Positions 37,900 through 56,625 of a stretch of DNA of 64,000 nucleotides are shown piece by piece (position 1 is the first letter of the stretch; each line of letters opens with the position of its first letter). This DNA comes from Vigna angularis (lineage: Eukaryota > Streptophyta > Magnoliopsida > Fabales > Fabaceae), in the NCBI RefSeq assembly GCF_016808095.1, contig NC_068976.1, positions 4,236,001 to 4,300,000 on the forward strand, given 5' to 3'. Under the pieces are notes generated by a model, which was not told the origin of the DNA, made no database searches, and saw nothing but the letters and a program-made list of their open reading frames with translations. The position numbers were made by a program, and so were the translations under genes.

Positions 37900-40600
37900 T
37901 AATGTTATGAATAAAATAATTCTTCTCATGAATTTTCAACTACCAAGAAACTTAAGTAAACCTAAAAGATTTATTGTGCTAGGTATGATAAGCTATGCAA
38001 CACTCCTCTTCACACTTCTCTATTTACACAAAGGTCCGATCTTTTTATTTTATTTTTAGTTATATTAAAAATCATAAATTATTTTTTTTATTTTATTTCT
38101 TCTCTTAAAATAATTAAGATCTAAACTCAATACTTTTAATTAGTTATTTTAAATTACTGTTTCATAATTTTGATTTTAATTTTATTTTTTCTTCCCATTC
38201 TAGAACAAGTCAGAAAATTCTAAATTGATTTATTAGGGTAGAAAATGTTCCAATGAATCTATTTAAAGAAAGTTTTCTTCAAAAAGTTTTCTGACTATTT
38301 TATATATGTGTATTCTTTCTTTAGATAGGATGTCACTCATCTTAATATTGCTAAATATAGAAAATAATTATCAATTCAATAATATTTTTTTCCATAATTT
38401 ATCCTTGGATTGAAAATTGTTTTTACAAGTTAAGAATCCGATAATCAAATTTTAAAAATATATTTAAATATGAATCATTCGATTAATTATTTTTATTATT
38501 TAATTTTGAAATGTTATTATAAATAATGGCAACAATATATAATTTAAATTTGGATAGAAGAAGTTTATATAATTTTATATAGTGCTTAAAGCTGCTTGTA
38601 CAATTCTATGGTCTAAAACAAGGACATCCAACATATTACATTGAGGTGATGATTCGTAGTCATATTTGAAGCATCAATAGCGTATACTAATATTATTAAA
38701 TGATGTAACATTCCACCAAATATTGGTGCGAAATTTGTGCTTTTGAAATCTGAAAAGGACGCAAGTAGTTTAACCAGAAAAGAAAGAGAAGGTTATATTA
38801 AACGTTAGGAATGACTTATGTACATATGACTTCTCATCCAAACTTGCTTATTGACTTTAAGAGCTCAATATTTTCTTTTTAAAAAATATATATAAAGATT
38901 ATGTAATACGTTACGATAACTAATAAATTAGAGGTGCCAACTACGTAAGTACTTACGATAATTAATAAATCTTTTTCAACAATAATGAGACTCAAATTAA
39001 ATTTTCATAAGAGATCATTATTATTTTTAATTCTAAGACCTTAAGACAATATCATTATAGATTATAGATCCTTTTCATTATATATGTTATTTAATTTTTT
39101 TATCATTTAATATAAGATTTAAACTTAAATTAGCGTTACAAAGTATATCAATTATTTTAATCAAGTGACAATTGAACTTTCCAGGTTTTAAGTAGAAATA
39201 CTTTTCCTAACTATCTGTTTTATTTTTAACAATTTTTATCAAAAATTGTTTATCAAAAAGATTTGTTTAAATGTTTATCAAAAAGATTTTGGAATACATA
39301 AATCATGTTATAATAGTATAAATACGTTGTTTCACGCTTTTATTATCAACACTTATTAAAAAAATATTACTTAAAAATAAAAAATTATAAAAGAGATTTA
39401 TTATATAAAAAAATAAAATTCAAATAGTAATAATTAACTTTTAGTCAATAATATAGTGTATAGTTGAAAGACTATGGTATTGATGTAAACAGATTTTTAA
39501 TTAATGAGAGGATTACAATTATGTAATTGTAACATTTAAAAAATTCAATTGATGAAATTAGAATAACATGTTACATTTAAATATATCAGTTAAACTATAA
39601 AAAAAATGAATTCTTACAATTTCAATATATAAAACGATAAAAAAATTCCAATTAAACCTAAAGTAACAATAAATAAATAAATAAACTAACCAAGCTATAA
39701 AGAAAGTGTTAGGACCACAAAACTTCTGTAAATTAAACTTCCCAAATGATGGAGACCAGACAAAACATATGCAATGAACATTGAAACAACTTCCAAAGGG
39801 ACAACCAACTTCCTTGTCCGTTACGCGCTTCCATCATCGTGTGACCATCCTCTCCTCCCATAACATATCAACTAGCCAATTATCAAATAGTTTTTTTTTT
39901 CTTTTTTTAATTTTATTAGATGAACACGTGAGTTTGTCTAATTGTTACCTATCAAATAATTTTACAAATATTGTTAAAAAATTATTTTATAGTTTAAAAA
40001 ATATTATTAAACTATAAAAGAATTTTACTATAGAAAATTATTTTAATGTCTAGATGATATTTTTATCATAAGTAGTTTTTTGAATTTTAAAAAATAGTTA
40101 CTTAATAAATAAAATTAAAAAACAATTATACATCAAATGACAGAGTTTCTTAGTTAATAATATAGATAATTCTTGAAATAAAAAATATTATTAAATCATA
40201 AATAATTTTATTATAAATAATTATTTTATTGTATCGATGTTTTTATATTATGATAATAATTTAAAATTTTAAAAATAGATAATAAAATTAAAAAAGTTGT
40301 GTCAGAAAATTCACCATATTAATAATATAGATAAATAATCATTTCAAAATAATTAAAATATAAATAAAATAAGTATTTTTACATATATAAATTTATTATA
40401 GTTTATTTTACGATTAAAATTTAAGTATATTTATTCTGTTTTAATTAAATTTTGTAATTATAAATTTTATAAATCATTTATAATGTGATGTAAAATTATT
40501 TTAAATTCTAAAAACAGTATTTAGAGAAATAAATAAAAGAAGATTGATTAAAGTTAATGAATATTTGAGATGATGAGTAAAGATAAGTTATGATTTATTG
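37900..40600. other. AT-rich intergenic DNA
   Basis: No gene or recognisable transposon seen. The open frame at 39781-40017 lacks known motifs. Confidence 0.55.
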
Positions 40601-40639
40601 ATAATATTTTTATACTATACTATTAGGTGAAATCACAGC

Positions 40640-40950
40640 TAAGATAGTAAAGATGTTTTTATTTATTTAAGTGGAAAGATTTAAGAAAAATTGAGAGTAA
40701 TGTATATATTGTTCTTATGAAGAAATTTGAGAGTAATTGAGAGTAAAATTTTATAAAATTTTGTGAGAGATTTCACTAATATAATAAATAAAAAAATATT
40801 TTGATAAATAAAAAATTAAAATTATCAAATTTTTCTTAATGGTAATATTAATATAAAATGATATTTGTGAGTAAAATATTTTTTATAAAATTTATTTTAA
40901 AATATTAGAATTAATAAAAAAAAATAATATAGAACTAAAAAAATATATTA

Positions 40951-40981
<31 letters not shown>

Positions 40982-41255
40982 TTAATTATTATTATTATTA
41001 TTATTACTATTAAAAAAATATTTTTCGATTATGAAAAACATCATTATCTAGTAAGTTATTTAAAAAGTGTAGGGGTAATATAATAAAAATATTTAAACTC
41101 TTTCAAATTCCTCCTCATATGCGAGATGTAGTAGATGATTAATCTTGCAAATCTTTTCTTAATGTCATCCTCAAATCAAATCATGCGAACATCAAATATT
41201 ACTTATTTTTATCGTCTGTATGTATAATACCATTAATTTACTTAAACGAACAGAG
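40640..41255. mobile_element. probable MITE related to 27703-28655
   Basis: The right end, reversed, starts near CTGTTCGTTTAAGTAAATTAATGG and resembles the left end of the 27.7-kb element. The body shares TTTGAGAGTAATTGA-like words. It contains the ATT microsatellite. Boundaries approximate. Confidence 0.4.
40947..41010. repeat. ATT trinucleotide microsatellite
   Basis: Roughly 20 TTA/ATT units with one interruption, within a probable MITE. Confidence 0.9.
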
Positions 41256-42135
41256 CATAAATGTTGAATATGAGAGTTGAAATGTTGAATATAAGAGTTG
41301 AAGTAATAATCTTATTCTCTAGAGTTCTTCTTATTTAAATTGTTGTAAAATAAAGTTGTTTAATTGGACTATTTACTTAAAACTTATATTTAAATTCAAT
41401 TTAGAAGTATAAAATTACCAATCATTCACTGTTACAATTTATAATTGTACCTAATTGTCCTAAAATATGTTGAAACGTATTCATATCATTAATTAAAATT
41501 AATAAATGTTAAATGAATTAAATACAATTCAACAACTTTTATAGAAAATATTAAATGTATTTAAATATAAAAATCATTAACATGTCTAGTGAACATGATT
41601 AAAATTAAAAGAAAAACTGCTGTCCATGTTTCAATTCTTCTAAATAAACCTAGCCACTATGATTAATATTTTAAAATATTTAAAACACTGTAATAAAGTA
41701 TGCTATTTATTTACAACTATTATTATTGGCCTAAATTCTTCAAATCTGCCTTAGTTAACATATCAAATAGTCATTATGTTTTAATAATGTGCGTAAAGCA
41801 TAAACTACGGTCTTATCATTATTTTATATTAACCAATAAAAAAGGCATATCAACAAAATAAGAAACCATACAATTGGATCCTTGTTAAGTAAGATAAGTT
41901 GATAACATAGCATATCATTGTAAATTTATAAAGAAAGATATTTTTCGCTCTAAGAAACATATATCCCATTTTTAATCATTAATTAATGCTAAATAAATAT
42001 AAAATTCAAATTTTCATTTTATTAATATATTAATAATTGATTAATCATAATGATATTATCCTTTTGTGAAAAGCATGGAACCCAAACAAGTTAAAAATCT
42101 TCAAGGTAGTAAAAACTGTTCTTTGTCTGTATTGT
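41256..42135. other. AT-rich DNA upstream of the ALDH3 gene
   Basis: Probably contains the ALDH3 promoter. Apart from a TATA-like motif at 42141, no element can be singled out. Confidence 0.5.
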
Positions 42136-42140
42136 GTAAG

Positions 42141-42150
42141 CTATAAGATT
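42141..42150 (+). promoter_or_regulatory. possible TATA box of the ALDH3 gene
   Basis: A CTATAAG motif lies about 95 bases before the ALDH3 ATG, a reasonable distance for a TATA element with a short 5' UTR. It is the best TATA-like match just upstream, but the region is AT-rich and such motifs arise by chance. Confidence 0.4.
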
Positions 42151-42239
42151 GGATATCCTAACTCAACACTGCTCCACATCGGGTATTTTTCTTCTTCATT
42201 TTTTGTGGTGTCGTTTTGCACGCAACACGCACAGCAGCA

Positions 42240-47833
<5,594 letters not shown>

Positions 47834-48815
47834 ACTTTAATATTTAGTACATTGGTATCTCGATGCTTTTAATACTGCTTTCATTATGGATATAATTTAA
47901 TTTTATGTATATATTGCTGTTCTTCATAGGATTTCTTTTAAGACGCTTTGTGGTTATCATGTTCTATCAGTTTCCATGCTAATAAGCACTGATATTGGTA
48001 TCATAATGGTAAATCTTGGTTTGATTAGTTGTATTGATCTCTCTTGGCAGCAAGTTCTATGACGTCTTTATAGAGTTGTGAAGTGGATATTTAAAAAAAT
48101 GGGTATAAAAGGATCATTTCCCTTCTATAAATCGTTTACCCTTGAATTTTACTTATAATATTTTGATTTTGGGCTATTCTCCTTTGAAGATATATATAGA
48201 TGAATAATAGGAATATATTTTGTGCAATGCCTTTTTGAACACAATTCTTAATGAAAATCACAAAGTTTCTTAGTTTTTACATTTTTATTTAATGAATTTG
48301 TTGTGATTTCTTAACTTTTAATAAATTAACCAAGAGAATATTGTGATAACACCTTATGTGTGCGAGGCAGAGAGAGAAAGGACGGAATAAGTAAATGTAG
48401 ATCATATAGTCACAATAATTAGGTTTAAAAGTTAGCTTATCTGAAAAAGTTTCATAATTTTATCTTTTGATTAGAAGTTTTCATAATTAAATCCGACTAG
48501 ATTCATTCTCTTACTCATAATAGAATGTGGCTAAAATTGATGTAATCCTTCCATTAATGTTGAGTGAAAAAAGTATTAAGTTTTAAATATTAAGTTGAAA
48601 TTATAATATTATAGATGCGAGTTGTATATATTTATAACATCAATAATTTTGTAAAAAATGTGACTTTATTTATTCGTATGTAAAAGTTATAATTAAGGGT
48701 CCCTTTTATATCTAGAAGTGTGAGATATTTTTCTTTTGATCTTATAAGTACAAAAATGATTAATCATTTTTATAGTGTAAAGTACTTGCCAATTTGAAGA
48801 TTTCTTAAATTAGAA
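47834..48815. other. ALDH3 3' flank and intergenic DNA
   Basis: The first 100-200 bases are likely 3' UTR. Nothing else recognised. Confidence 0.5.
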
Positions 48816-48819
48816 TTAA

Positions 48820-49781
48820 ATTAGAATTGACCCACATGGATAAATCCACATGGATAAAGTCCAAAAAAATCTTTTATAACACTTATTTTTTTTAACATGT
48901 TGACTATTTTATTTTTAATAATATATTTTTAATATTATTTAAATTTTTTTGATTAAATTAATATATTGATCTAATATAATTATATTCACTAGCGTGCGAT
49001 TCTGAATTAAATTATGGGATTGTATTAATATTTAGTTTTCTATTTTATTTTTTAATTTTATAAAATTATGTGTATTTTTATTCAATTTTGATATACAAAA
49101 AATATAAAAATAATAACTTATTTGATTTTTTTATGAAGGATTCTTTTTAAGAAAAAGTCATTTCTTTTTAAACTGAAGTGCGTTGTCAAAACAAAAATAA
49201 GTTAAATGTTTATTTATATAGAATCTTTTTTACCTAGTTTATAAAAATAAATTGATAAAAACTTTCAAAACACGAAAGAATTAAAAGAAAATATGTTTTT
49301 ACAATTATACTTAAATATAAGTAATCTTTGGATTTATAAAAAGTGACTTATTTGGAACATCTTTTTCTTTCAAAATTATCTTATTTTAAAGCTTAAACAA
49401 ATTTAACCTACATTATATTTTTTACTTTTCAAAATAATAAAATTATGTATCTAAAATATGATTATAATTAAAAAATTATTTTGAATAGCTTTTTAAAAAA
49501 CTAATATTTATATTCAAAGAAAAAAAAGATATTAGTAAAATTTAATGTGAAATTTGAAAATTACTGAACAAAAATTTCAAATAAAATGAACTAAATAATT
49601 GAAAATGCATTAAAAAATGAACTATTAAAAATAAACTATCTTAACCATAATTCAACCCACTTAATGTGGGACTTTAATGGGTTAGAACTTTTAAAAAGCC
49701 TCGTATTAAGTGACCAAGAAAAATAAGGCTTGATTTTAAAAGGTATTAGTTCGTGAGCTAGAGTTTCAAATGACAACTTTA
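48820..49781. mobile_element. hAT-like non-autonomous element, copy 2 (inverted)
   Basis: The reverse complement of 21676-22792 with divergence. Matched blocks include TATGTGTATTTTTATTCAATTTTG, GTGACTTATTTGGAACA, CCCACTTAATGTGGGA, and the end TTTCAAATGACAACTTTA. The left end is approximate. Confidence 0.65.
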
Positions 49782-49789
49782 GATCACTT

Positions 49790-50470
49790 AGATCTTGGTT
49801 GATGACGTGTTGAAGCCATGTCAATATACATATTTTAGAAGATTAATTCAGAATAATTTACTTAACATTTTTTTTTTGTTAATGACTCTATTTTTTATTT
49901 TTATTTTCATTCCTATGCTTCAAAGAACAAAGTTCATAACGCTGAGATCTTCCACTTTTGTTTCTGTGATTGGTGTGTGTTGTTGAATGAGAAGGATGAA
50001 ATCAAGTTTATAATGGAGAAAAACAAATAACATGTCATATTTATCCATCAATAATTATAGGTATCAAAGTTGATGCTACAAATCTGTCCCATATATATTA
50101 CCTAAAATTTATAACTACATGATTCATTTTATATTATAATTACTCTTATCACACCAAAATTATAGTATAAATATTAATCAAGTTCAATCATGGCATCATT
50201 AATTAAAAACATTTTCAAATTTATAGTGTAACCATGTCTTCATCACTATATCAATATCAAAATAATTTTCAAATACATATAAGACAATTTATGAAAGTTT
50301 TATGTTTTAATCCTGATTTTTTTATTTCGTGGTTTAAGTAATATTAATAAAGGGTTAAAACTAATAGTTAACTATATAAAAAAGAATTTGATATTTATTT
50401 TAGTGTCATCTTTCTCTTTAAATTATTGTAGAATAATTAAGTGCCTTCATTACATATTTAGTGAAGTAAC
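49790..50470. other. AT-rich intergenic DNA
   Basis: No gene or recognisable element seen. Confidence 0.5.
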
Positions 50471-51000
50471 TGTTAAGAAACAAACATTGTTTTGAAGTTT
50501 AAGATAACGTCAAAAATCAAATAATGCTTAATCGTTTAAGATAATTGGTTAGAAGCATTAAACACTACCTTTTAAGTGCCTAAATGATATAAGAGTGTCC
50601 AAAAGTATAAGAATGTCTATTGTATGGCTGACAAGCGCTAAACGCTATAAAGTTCATAACAAAACGTCTAATCACAAAAACGTCTAATAAAAAGTTAGAC
50701 TATTTATGATACATATAACTAGTGCTAAACGCTATATATTATAAACGCTTTAAAGTTACTCAAAATAGACAAGCTTTAAATGATAATACTCGTATAAAAA
50801 AACCTGCTCAGAATCAAAGTGTGCTTTCCTACCTTTGCTTTTAAACAAGTTTTCCATTCAACGCTTTCTACAAACCTAAGTGCTTAACTACTATTGCAGA
50901 TCGTCTAATCCCTGCAAAGTAATATTAAATACTATTTGCGAAAAGGTTTAAAATATTATTCAATACCCGTTTCTGTTTTAGTGTTTTCCTGTGTTTTAGT
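50471..51000 (+). mobile_element. shortened copia-type 5' LTR
   Basis: Starts TGTTAAGAAAC and shares TTTTGAAGTTTAA with the LTR start at 58079. It ends GTGTTTTAGT directly before a primer-binding site. At 530 bp it is far shorter than the 1.45-2.0 kb relatives, so it carries internal deletions. Confidence 0.65.
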
Positions 51001-51012
51001 TGGTATCAAAGC
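51001..51012 (+). other. retrotransposon primer-binding site
   Basis: TGGTATCAAAGC, one base from the usual initiator-Met tRNA complement TGGTATCAGAGC, lies right after the LTR. Confidence 0.8.
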
Positions 51013-51065
51013 TAACCTTAGGGGTTAGTTCTTAAAAGGACATAAGAAAAAGGTCTTACTAGTAG

Positions 51066-52102
51066 ATGGAAAACAAAGGCTATGTTAATCGTCCTCCTTT
51101 GTTTGAAGGAGAAAAGTTCAGAAACATAGAATGATTGCATTCTTTGAATCTTGTCACATTGACATGTGGGTTGTAGTTAAAAATGGAAACTACATACCCT
51201 TAAACGAGAAGGGCGAGTTACTGGAGAGAGATAAATGGTTAGACGACAAAAAACAAAGGTATCTTCTTAACTCAAAAGCACATAACTCACTAATGTGTGC
51301 TCTTTCTGAAGAGGAGTATAGGAAAGTCCACACCTTCAAAGGGTCAAGTGAAGTGAAGAGAAATAAGTTGAGTCTGTTGAGCAAACAATACAAGTTATTC
51401 TCTATGCAGGACAACGAAAGCATACAAGTTATATTCAACATATTTCAAACAATCTTAAACAAGCTAAGATCATTAGGTAAGATTTATGAAAATTTTGATA
51501 ACATTGACAAAATTCTTTGCAACTTCCCCAAACAATGGAGACTGCAAGTTACTACCCTTAGGACCTCGAAAAATCTTGATGGGATAAGCTTAGTAGAGCT
51601 CGTTGGGATCCTAAAGGTCCATGAGCTAAAGCTTCAGCAGGATGAGATGCTGAGAAAAGACAAGAGCATTGCTTTCAAGGCTTAGAGACAAGCTAGAAGG
51701 ATACCCACAAAAGCCTTTAAGGCTGAAGAGTCCTCTAAAGAGTCTAAAGAGGAATAAGACTCTAACAAAGAGGAAGAAGAGGATGAACTATCATTCATCT
51801 CTAGGAAGATCTATTGCATGTAAAGAAAGAAAAAGAATACTTCCTTTATAGGAAAGTGTGTTGGATCAACCTCGAGAAACAAACCCAAGGACAAAACGAA
51901 AAACGGACCAGTGTTATACTATAAGTGCAAGAAGTTAGGACATTTTAGGTCAGAATGTCTTGATCTTGAAAAGTCGAAAAAGAAGGTAACCTTCACCAAA
52001 AACGATAAGAAAAAGGTTCCCATGAGCACATGGGAAGATCTTGACGTCGCGAACTCAAATGAAGAGCCTAAAAAAGAAGCCAATATCTTCCTTATAAGAT
52101 AA
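51066..52102 (+). pseudogene. Ty1/copia gag remnant
   Basis: The ATG at 51066 begins MENKGYVNRPPLFEGEKF, and a frameshift follows within 25 codons. The main open part, 51131-51685, reads MIAFFESCHIDMW, then NSKAHNSLMCALSEEEYRKV, LSLLSKQYKLFSM, KLRSLGKIY and the LVELVGILKVHELKLQ end of the domain. In-frame stops then occur around 51684, 51753 and 51821. A zinc knuckle near 51918-51960 (YYKCKKLGHFRSEC) has Tyr in place of its first Cys. After 52102 the element is interrupted by other repeat DNA. Plainly inactive. Confidence 0.85.
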
Positions 52103-52189
52103 ATATGCAAGAAAAGAAAAATCTAAGAGAAGTGGAAATAATTTGACTTATTTCAAACCTATATGTTCTAAGAAGTATGAATGTAGAAA

Positions 52190-53698
52190 TCAATGAGTTT
52201 TTTCAAACACACCAAATAAACATTATGCTGGAAGTGTCTCGGCCAAACAAGGGAATCATGAATTTGTTTCTTAACTTCAAGCTTTTAAAGCATGGAGAAG
52301 TTTTCAGCCAAGTACTAAAAGTGTGTGAGTGTGTTTGAAAAAATTGTTTTTGTGTAAGCAATTTCTACAAGTAAAGAACATATAAGCAAAACAAGCACAC
52401 TTAAGTCCTAAAGTGATCAATCTCAATTCTTAAGCATGCAAGATTTAAAGGTTCATTTAATCAAACAAGTGCAAAGCAAAGTAGAAATCTAGACAACTCC
52501 TAAAGAGGAAACAACATATGATTCAATTCAAGGGCTTACATACAAGAAAATACAAGAAAAATCCAGCTAAGACAATGAGATAAAAGCTAGAAAAAACAAT
52601 GGATTAAAAGCCCCACTTATTGAAGACCTCCATGCTAATTGTTCTTTGCAATTGTAGGGATGTTTTGGCTGTTGGACAAGGGCTGGATAAACAACAAATG
52701 GTACCGATTTGGAGTGGATTTAGCACCCTTAAGACGCCCCCAAGGTGCAGGCCAAACGTTTTCAGTCCAACATAAAAGGTACAAGTTGAATTTGAATTAA
52801 GCAACTAGTTCATGGAGTATAAAGACAACTTTATGATGCTAGCTTAAGTGTTGAAAACAAAAGTCTACCTAAGCATACATTCCTAAGAAAAGAAGATCAC
52901 CTAAGCTCTAGATACCACATAATATGGAACAATATGAGTAAGTAGAAGAAAACTTGAAAGCTAAGGCAATAATTTAAATAAAAGAAAATAGAAGGGAAAA
53001 GGAATGACAAATAAGTGTGAAGATGACTACTTGCCATCATCAACAAGATAAGGTCAAAATATCAACTTAAGAGATATATTTTGTCTCTAAGAAGATTGCA
53101 AATGAATGCAAAACTATGAATATTATTCAATCTCAAAGTGTGTACAAATGGGGCAGGGGTGGGGTAATTGGTTCTATATATAGCTTTAGGAGAGGGAGCA
53201 AGGTGATGATCTAGGGTATGTGGGAAAGAGCAAAATGTGCAACCAAAGAGAGGAAGTTTCGGCCAAGGCATATCCTAAGTCCCACATCTCCTTTTTCTAA
53301 CTTTTCCTAACGGTTTATAAGCTCCCATACTCTCCCAAAGTTCAAAACTAAGAAAACAATAGGTGTTGGTCGTGAACTACAATCCCAAAAGGGGAGAATT
53401 ATTTATTCTTCACTTCTTTTAAGTCCAAGCCATGTTATGTCCCACGTTGCTTGAACTCTCAAGCTAAGAAGAATATATAAGTTCCCTACAACACAAACTA
53501 AAATAAATGACAAGCTAAATAGGAAGTGGTGGACGACTTAATCAACTAAGGGTGAAAATACAAGCCCAAAAAATCCTACACTACTCTTTTGGGAAAAAAG
53601 AGTAAAGAAGACATGTGATGAAGTGGTTCCCTTTTGCTATGCTTCTTGTGAATCTTTTGTTTTCTTCATGTTTTTCCCATATATGATCACATCAAGGG
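52190..53698 (-). mobile_element. probable solo LTR inserted in the copia remnant
   Basis: The upper end reads (minus strand) TGATGTGATCATATATGGG, a TG-type LTR start of a familiar legume style. The region is non-coding, with a promoter-like stretch around 53170-53190. A clear target duplication was not found and the lower border is approximate. Confidence 0.45.
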
Positions 53699-54260
53699 GT
53701 CAGTATGTTCTTCCTCACATTGGTGATTTTGGTGGCGTCAAAAGGAGGGATCTTTGTTAGTCTCTTCGCCTCCAACTACATCTGCTTTATGTTGTTGATG
53801 ATAAACTTTTAGCCTCAAGAAGCATCATTCACCAAGATGTTTTTCCTTATAGGAACTGGAACACTTACAAACATCATATTCTTAAACTCCTTTTATTCAA
53901 CAATCAACCTATACACCAATGAGGAGTAGTAGCAGTTGTCAACCTCCTCATGCAGGTTCTTGATGGGGTAAATGAAATGAATGAAGATTATGTGAGGCAG
54001 GTTAAAGGGAACCCTAGTCATTACATGGTAGATGGAAAATCTACCCAGCTCCGTTGTATGGTCTCGTTATCTATTCTTGTGCAAGAACGTCTTAGAGCAA
54101 ACGTGTTGGAGAACTTTGGCATAGGGGCACAACTCCCTGCAGATGAACTCCTTATGTACTCCCTTTTGATGTTTTGCATTGTATATTTACGTACATATCA
54201 TCCTAGCCAACATAGTAACAATTGTTATATTTGGGGAACTTTGTAGCAACGATAATGGTC
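53695..54260 (+). other. unidentified open stretch between repeats
   Basis: One frame is open from 53950 to 54246, preceded in the same frame by two shorter open parts with stops near 53760 and 53920. It contains LMQVLDGVNEMNEDYVRQV, GNPSHYMVDGKSTQLR and GAQLPADELLMYSLLMF. Another frame upstream reads as a hydrophobic segment. I do not recognise a family. It could be a captured gene fragment or an unrecognised part of a retroelement. It has no clear start, splice or terminator context. Confidence 0.3.
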
Positions 54261-54289
54261 TCTATGTTGATGACCACTTCCTGATCAAT

Positions 54290-54835
54290 AATCTTTGAGA
54301 GAAAACTTCTTAGCAAATCACAAAACTCTTTATATTTTTTATATCTTCTCTCTAAGATTTATCATCTATATCTTTGCCCTTAACATTGTTTGTGTTGTAA
54401 ATTTTGAAGAGAATTAAAGCACTTGTATAGGTTTGAGACTAAAAGTGATTAAAATATTTAGGACTAGAAGTGGTAAGAATACTTGTAAACCAGGAGTGGT
54501 TAAACTCGGACTAGTCGTGTTGACTAGGAAAGAAGGAGTGGTGATAATACTCGTTGTAAACCTAAAGAGGAAAAACTCATGTAATCTTGAAAAGATTAGT
54601 GGAACCCCTTAAGAGTTCTTAAGGGAGAACTTGACGTAGCTTAGGTTGAGTGAACCAGTATAAAAACTATGCCTTGTTGTTTTCTTTCCTTAAAAGCTTT
54701 TATAAAGCCTTTTGAAACATCATCGTCTGAATGTATTCTTGCTTGCTAATCTTTTGAAAACCCATAAGACGCTATTTGCGAAAGAATATCAAAAACCCTA
54801 TTCACCCCTTCTACTATTTTCCTGTGTTTTCACTT
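54290..54835 (+). mobile_element. copia-type LTR fragment, plus orientation
   Basis: Runs in the order expected for the second half of the LTR: AAACTCATGTAATCTTG, AAGATTAGTGGAACCCCTTAAG, AGTGAACCAGTATAAAAAC, GCTATTTGCGAAAG and the end TTCCTGTGTTTT. It matches the LTR at 56.6-56.9 kb in reverse. It may be the 3' LTR of the plus-strand element starting at 50471. Confidence 0.65.
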
Positions 54836-55075
54836 TCATGCCCAAAAGAGTTCTTAGACGATTAAGTTTATCTTCAACTAAGAGCTTAGTGAAGAATCTA
54901 GCAAGTTCATACTTTGTCTTTACACATTGTAAATTCACAATACCCTTTTGTACATGATCTCGGATGAAATAATGCATAATTTCAATATGTTTAACACTTG
55001 AATGCAGTATTAGATTTTTGATAAACTTATAGCAAAATTGTTTTAACAAGATATATGAATCATTCTCTTGTTGAT
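54836..55075 (-). pseudogene. copia RNase H C-terminal remnant
   Basis: On the minus strand, NLILHSSVKHIEIMHYFIRD, HVQKGIVNLQCVKTKYELA, FFTKLLVEDKLNRLRTLLGM, the typical end of a Ty1/copia polyprotein. It is cut directly by the opposite-strand LTR at 54835. Confidence 0.85.
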
Positions 55076-55119
55076 GTTAGACGGTTCATCTTGAGAGATG
55101 AAAGATGCTGGTCTTTGTC

Positions 55120-55260
55120 TGTGAAAAGATATGGTTTGGACATTCTGCTTGATGTCACCAATAATCTTATTTGTTGGATAATTCTTTTCTACTAGATGAT
55201 GTGATGCACTAGGCTCTATTTTCTCTTTAGGTTTGCTTCTTTTTGTCTAGACGCTTCGGT
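55120..55260 (-). pseudogene. copia linker remnant before reverse transcriptase
   Basis: The minus strand reads KNHPTNKIIGDIKQNVQT, the conserved linker between integrase and reverse transcriptase in copia elements. Both enzyme domains around it are deleted. Confidence 0.65.
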
Positions 55261-55499
55261 TTCACATGACATTTTTGGAGCTCTAGACGCTTTAGGTGTA
55301 GGTGATGCGTAGATAAGTTTAGATGCTATCTTTCCTATTTGCAATTTAGAAAATGCATCATCTAGCTCTAATGTTTTATGTTCAAACTCATTGTCATTAA
55401 CTTATATGTAAGGCTTTCTTCAAGCATAATATTGTATCTACTATCATATTGACTATTTGTCACTAGATAATGTTTTGGGCCTTTTAAAAGGAATTATCA

Positions 55500-56570
55500 C
55501 TAGATAGGAAAACACTTATACTTATCTTTCCTGTTCTTACCTTCTTTCCTCTTGGATTTACTTTGAGGTCTATTATCAGGTCTTGGAACATAGAACTTCT
55601 TCCCATTAAGAATCGTTAAAATCCATTGACCTGGTGTTATGATAAGAGTCTCTTTTCAATCATCCAACAAATTTGCAAGAGAAATGATTTTGTCCTTTGG
55701 TACCCATCTAGAGTTGGGTCCAATGTTTTTATTTTTTGGCATCCTTTTCTTTTTAGAATTAGATGCATTACTAGATTCTTTCTCATTTTCTTTGACAAAA
55801 GAAATAAATTTAGATTTGGACACATAATGAGTGATTTTTTCTTTGAAGCCTAATCTTCGTCTATCAGAAGGGTGTTTAAAACCTTTGATTAGGAGGCCTA
55901 AACACCCATTACCTTAAGATTTTCATTTTCTCTTTTCAAATTAATTAGCTTCCCTTCTACGTTGCTAACTTCTTGTTTTAAAGCTTTTACATCATCATTA
56001 GACGATGTTAGTTCATTTTTAGAACATCATTTTCTTTTTAAAATATTTTGTTTTGTTCTCTTAAGCTTTGAAAAGCTTTTAAAAACTTTGAGGAATTAGA
56101 AATCAGCTCATTATATGCTTCAATAACAAAGCCATCTAACGCGTCTCTCATTGAGTTTGCCATCAAACATAAATTGACTTTTTCTTCTTCATCTTCAGAT
56201 TTATATGAGCTTAGATCTTCTCATGTACTTAATGCTACATCCTATTTAACTTTACTTGATTCTTCATACGCTGCTATCAACATGTCTCATATATCTTTGG
56301 CACTTTTGCATGACTATGCTTTCTTGTACACATTAGTATATTTTTAGTTTTAGGATTTAAAAGGTACCTTAGTTAGTGATAGTCTGACCAATAATTTCTA
56401 GTCGTGGGTTCTCCTTCTTTATTCAAGGGTATAAAGTTTCCATTATCAACAATATCCCACATGTTAATGTTACACACTTCAAAGAAAACAATCATTCTTT
56501 ATTTTCAATAGTTAAAATTTTCCACCTTGAATAGAGGAGGATAGTTTACAGCATATCCTTCATTTTCCAT
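55500..56570 (-). pseudogene. copia gag remnant, minus strand
   Basis: From the ATG at 56570: MENEGYAVNYPPLFKV, then FFEVCNINMW and NGNFIPLN. Downstream lie EDLSSYKSEDEEEK, LCLMANSMRDALDGF and a WVPKDKIISL segment. Numerous stops and frameshifts. It is preceded by the primer-binding site and LTR of the same element. Confidence 0.7.
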
Positions 56571-56625
56571 TGAATCTTTCCTAAGTCCTATCAAGAACTA
56601 ACCCTTAAGGTTAGCTTTGATACCC

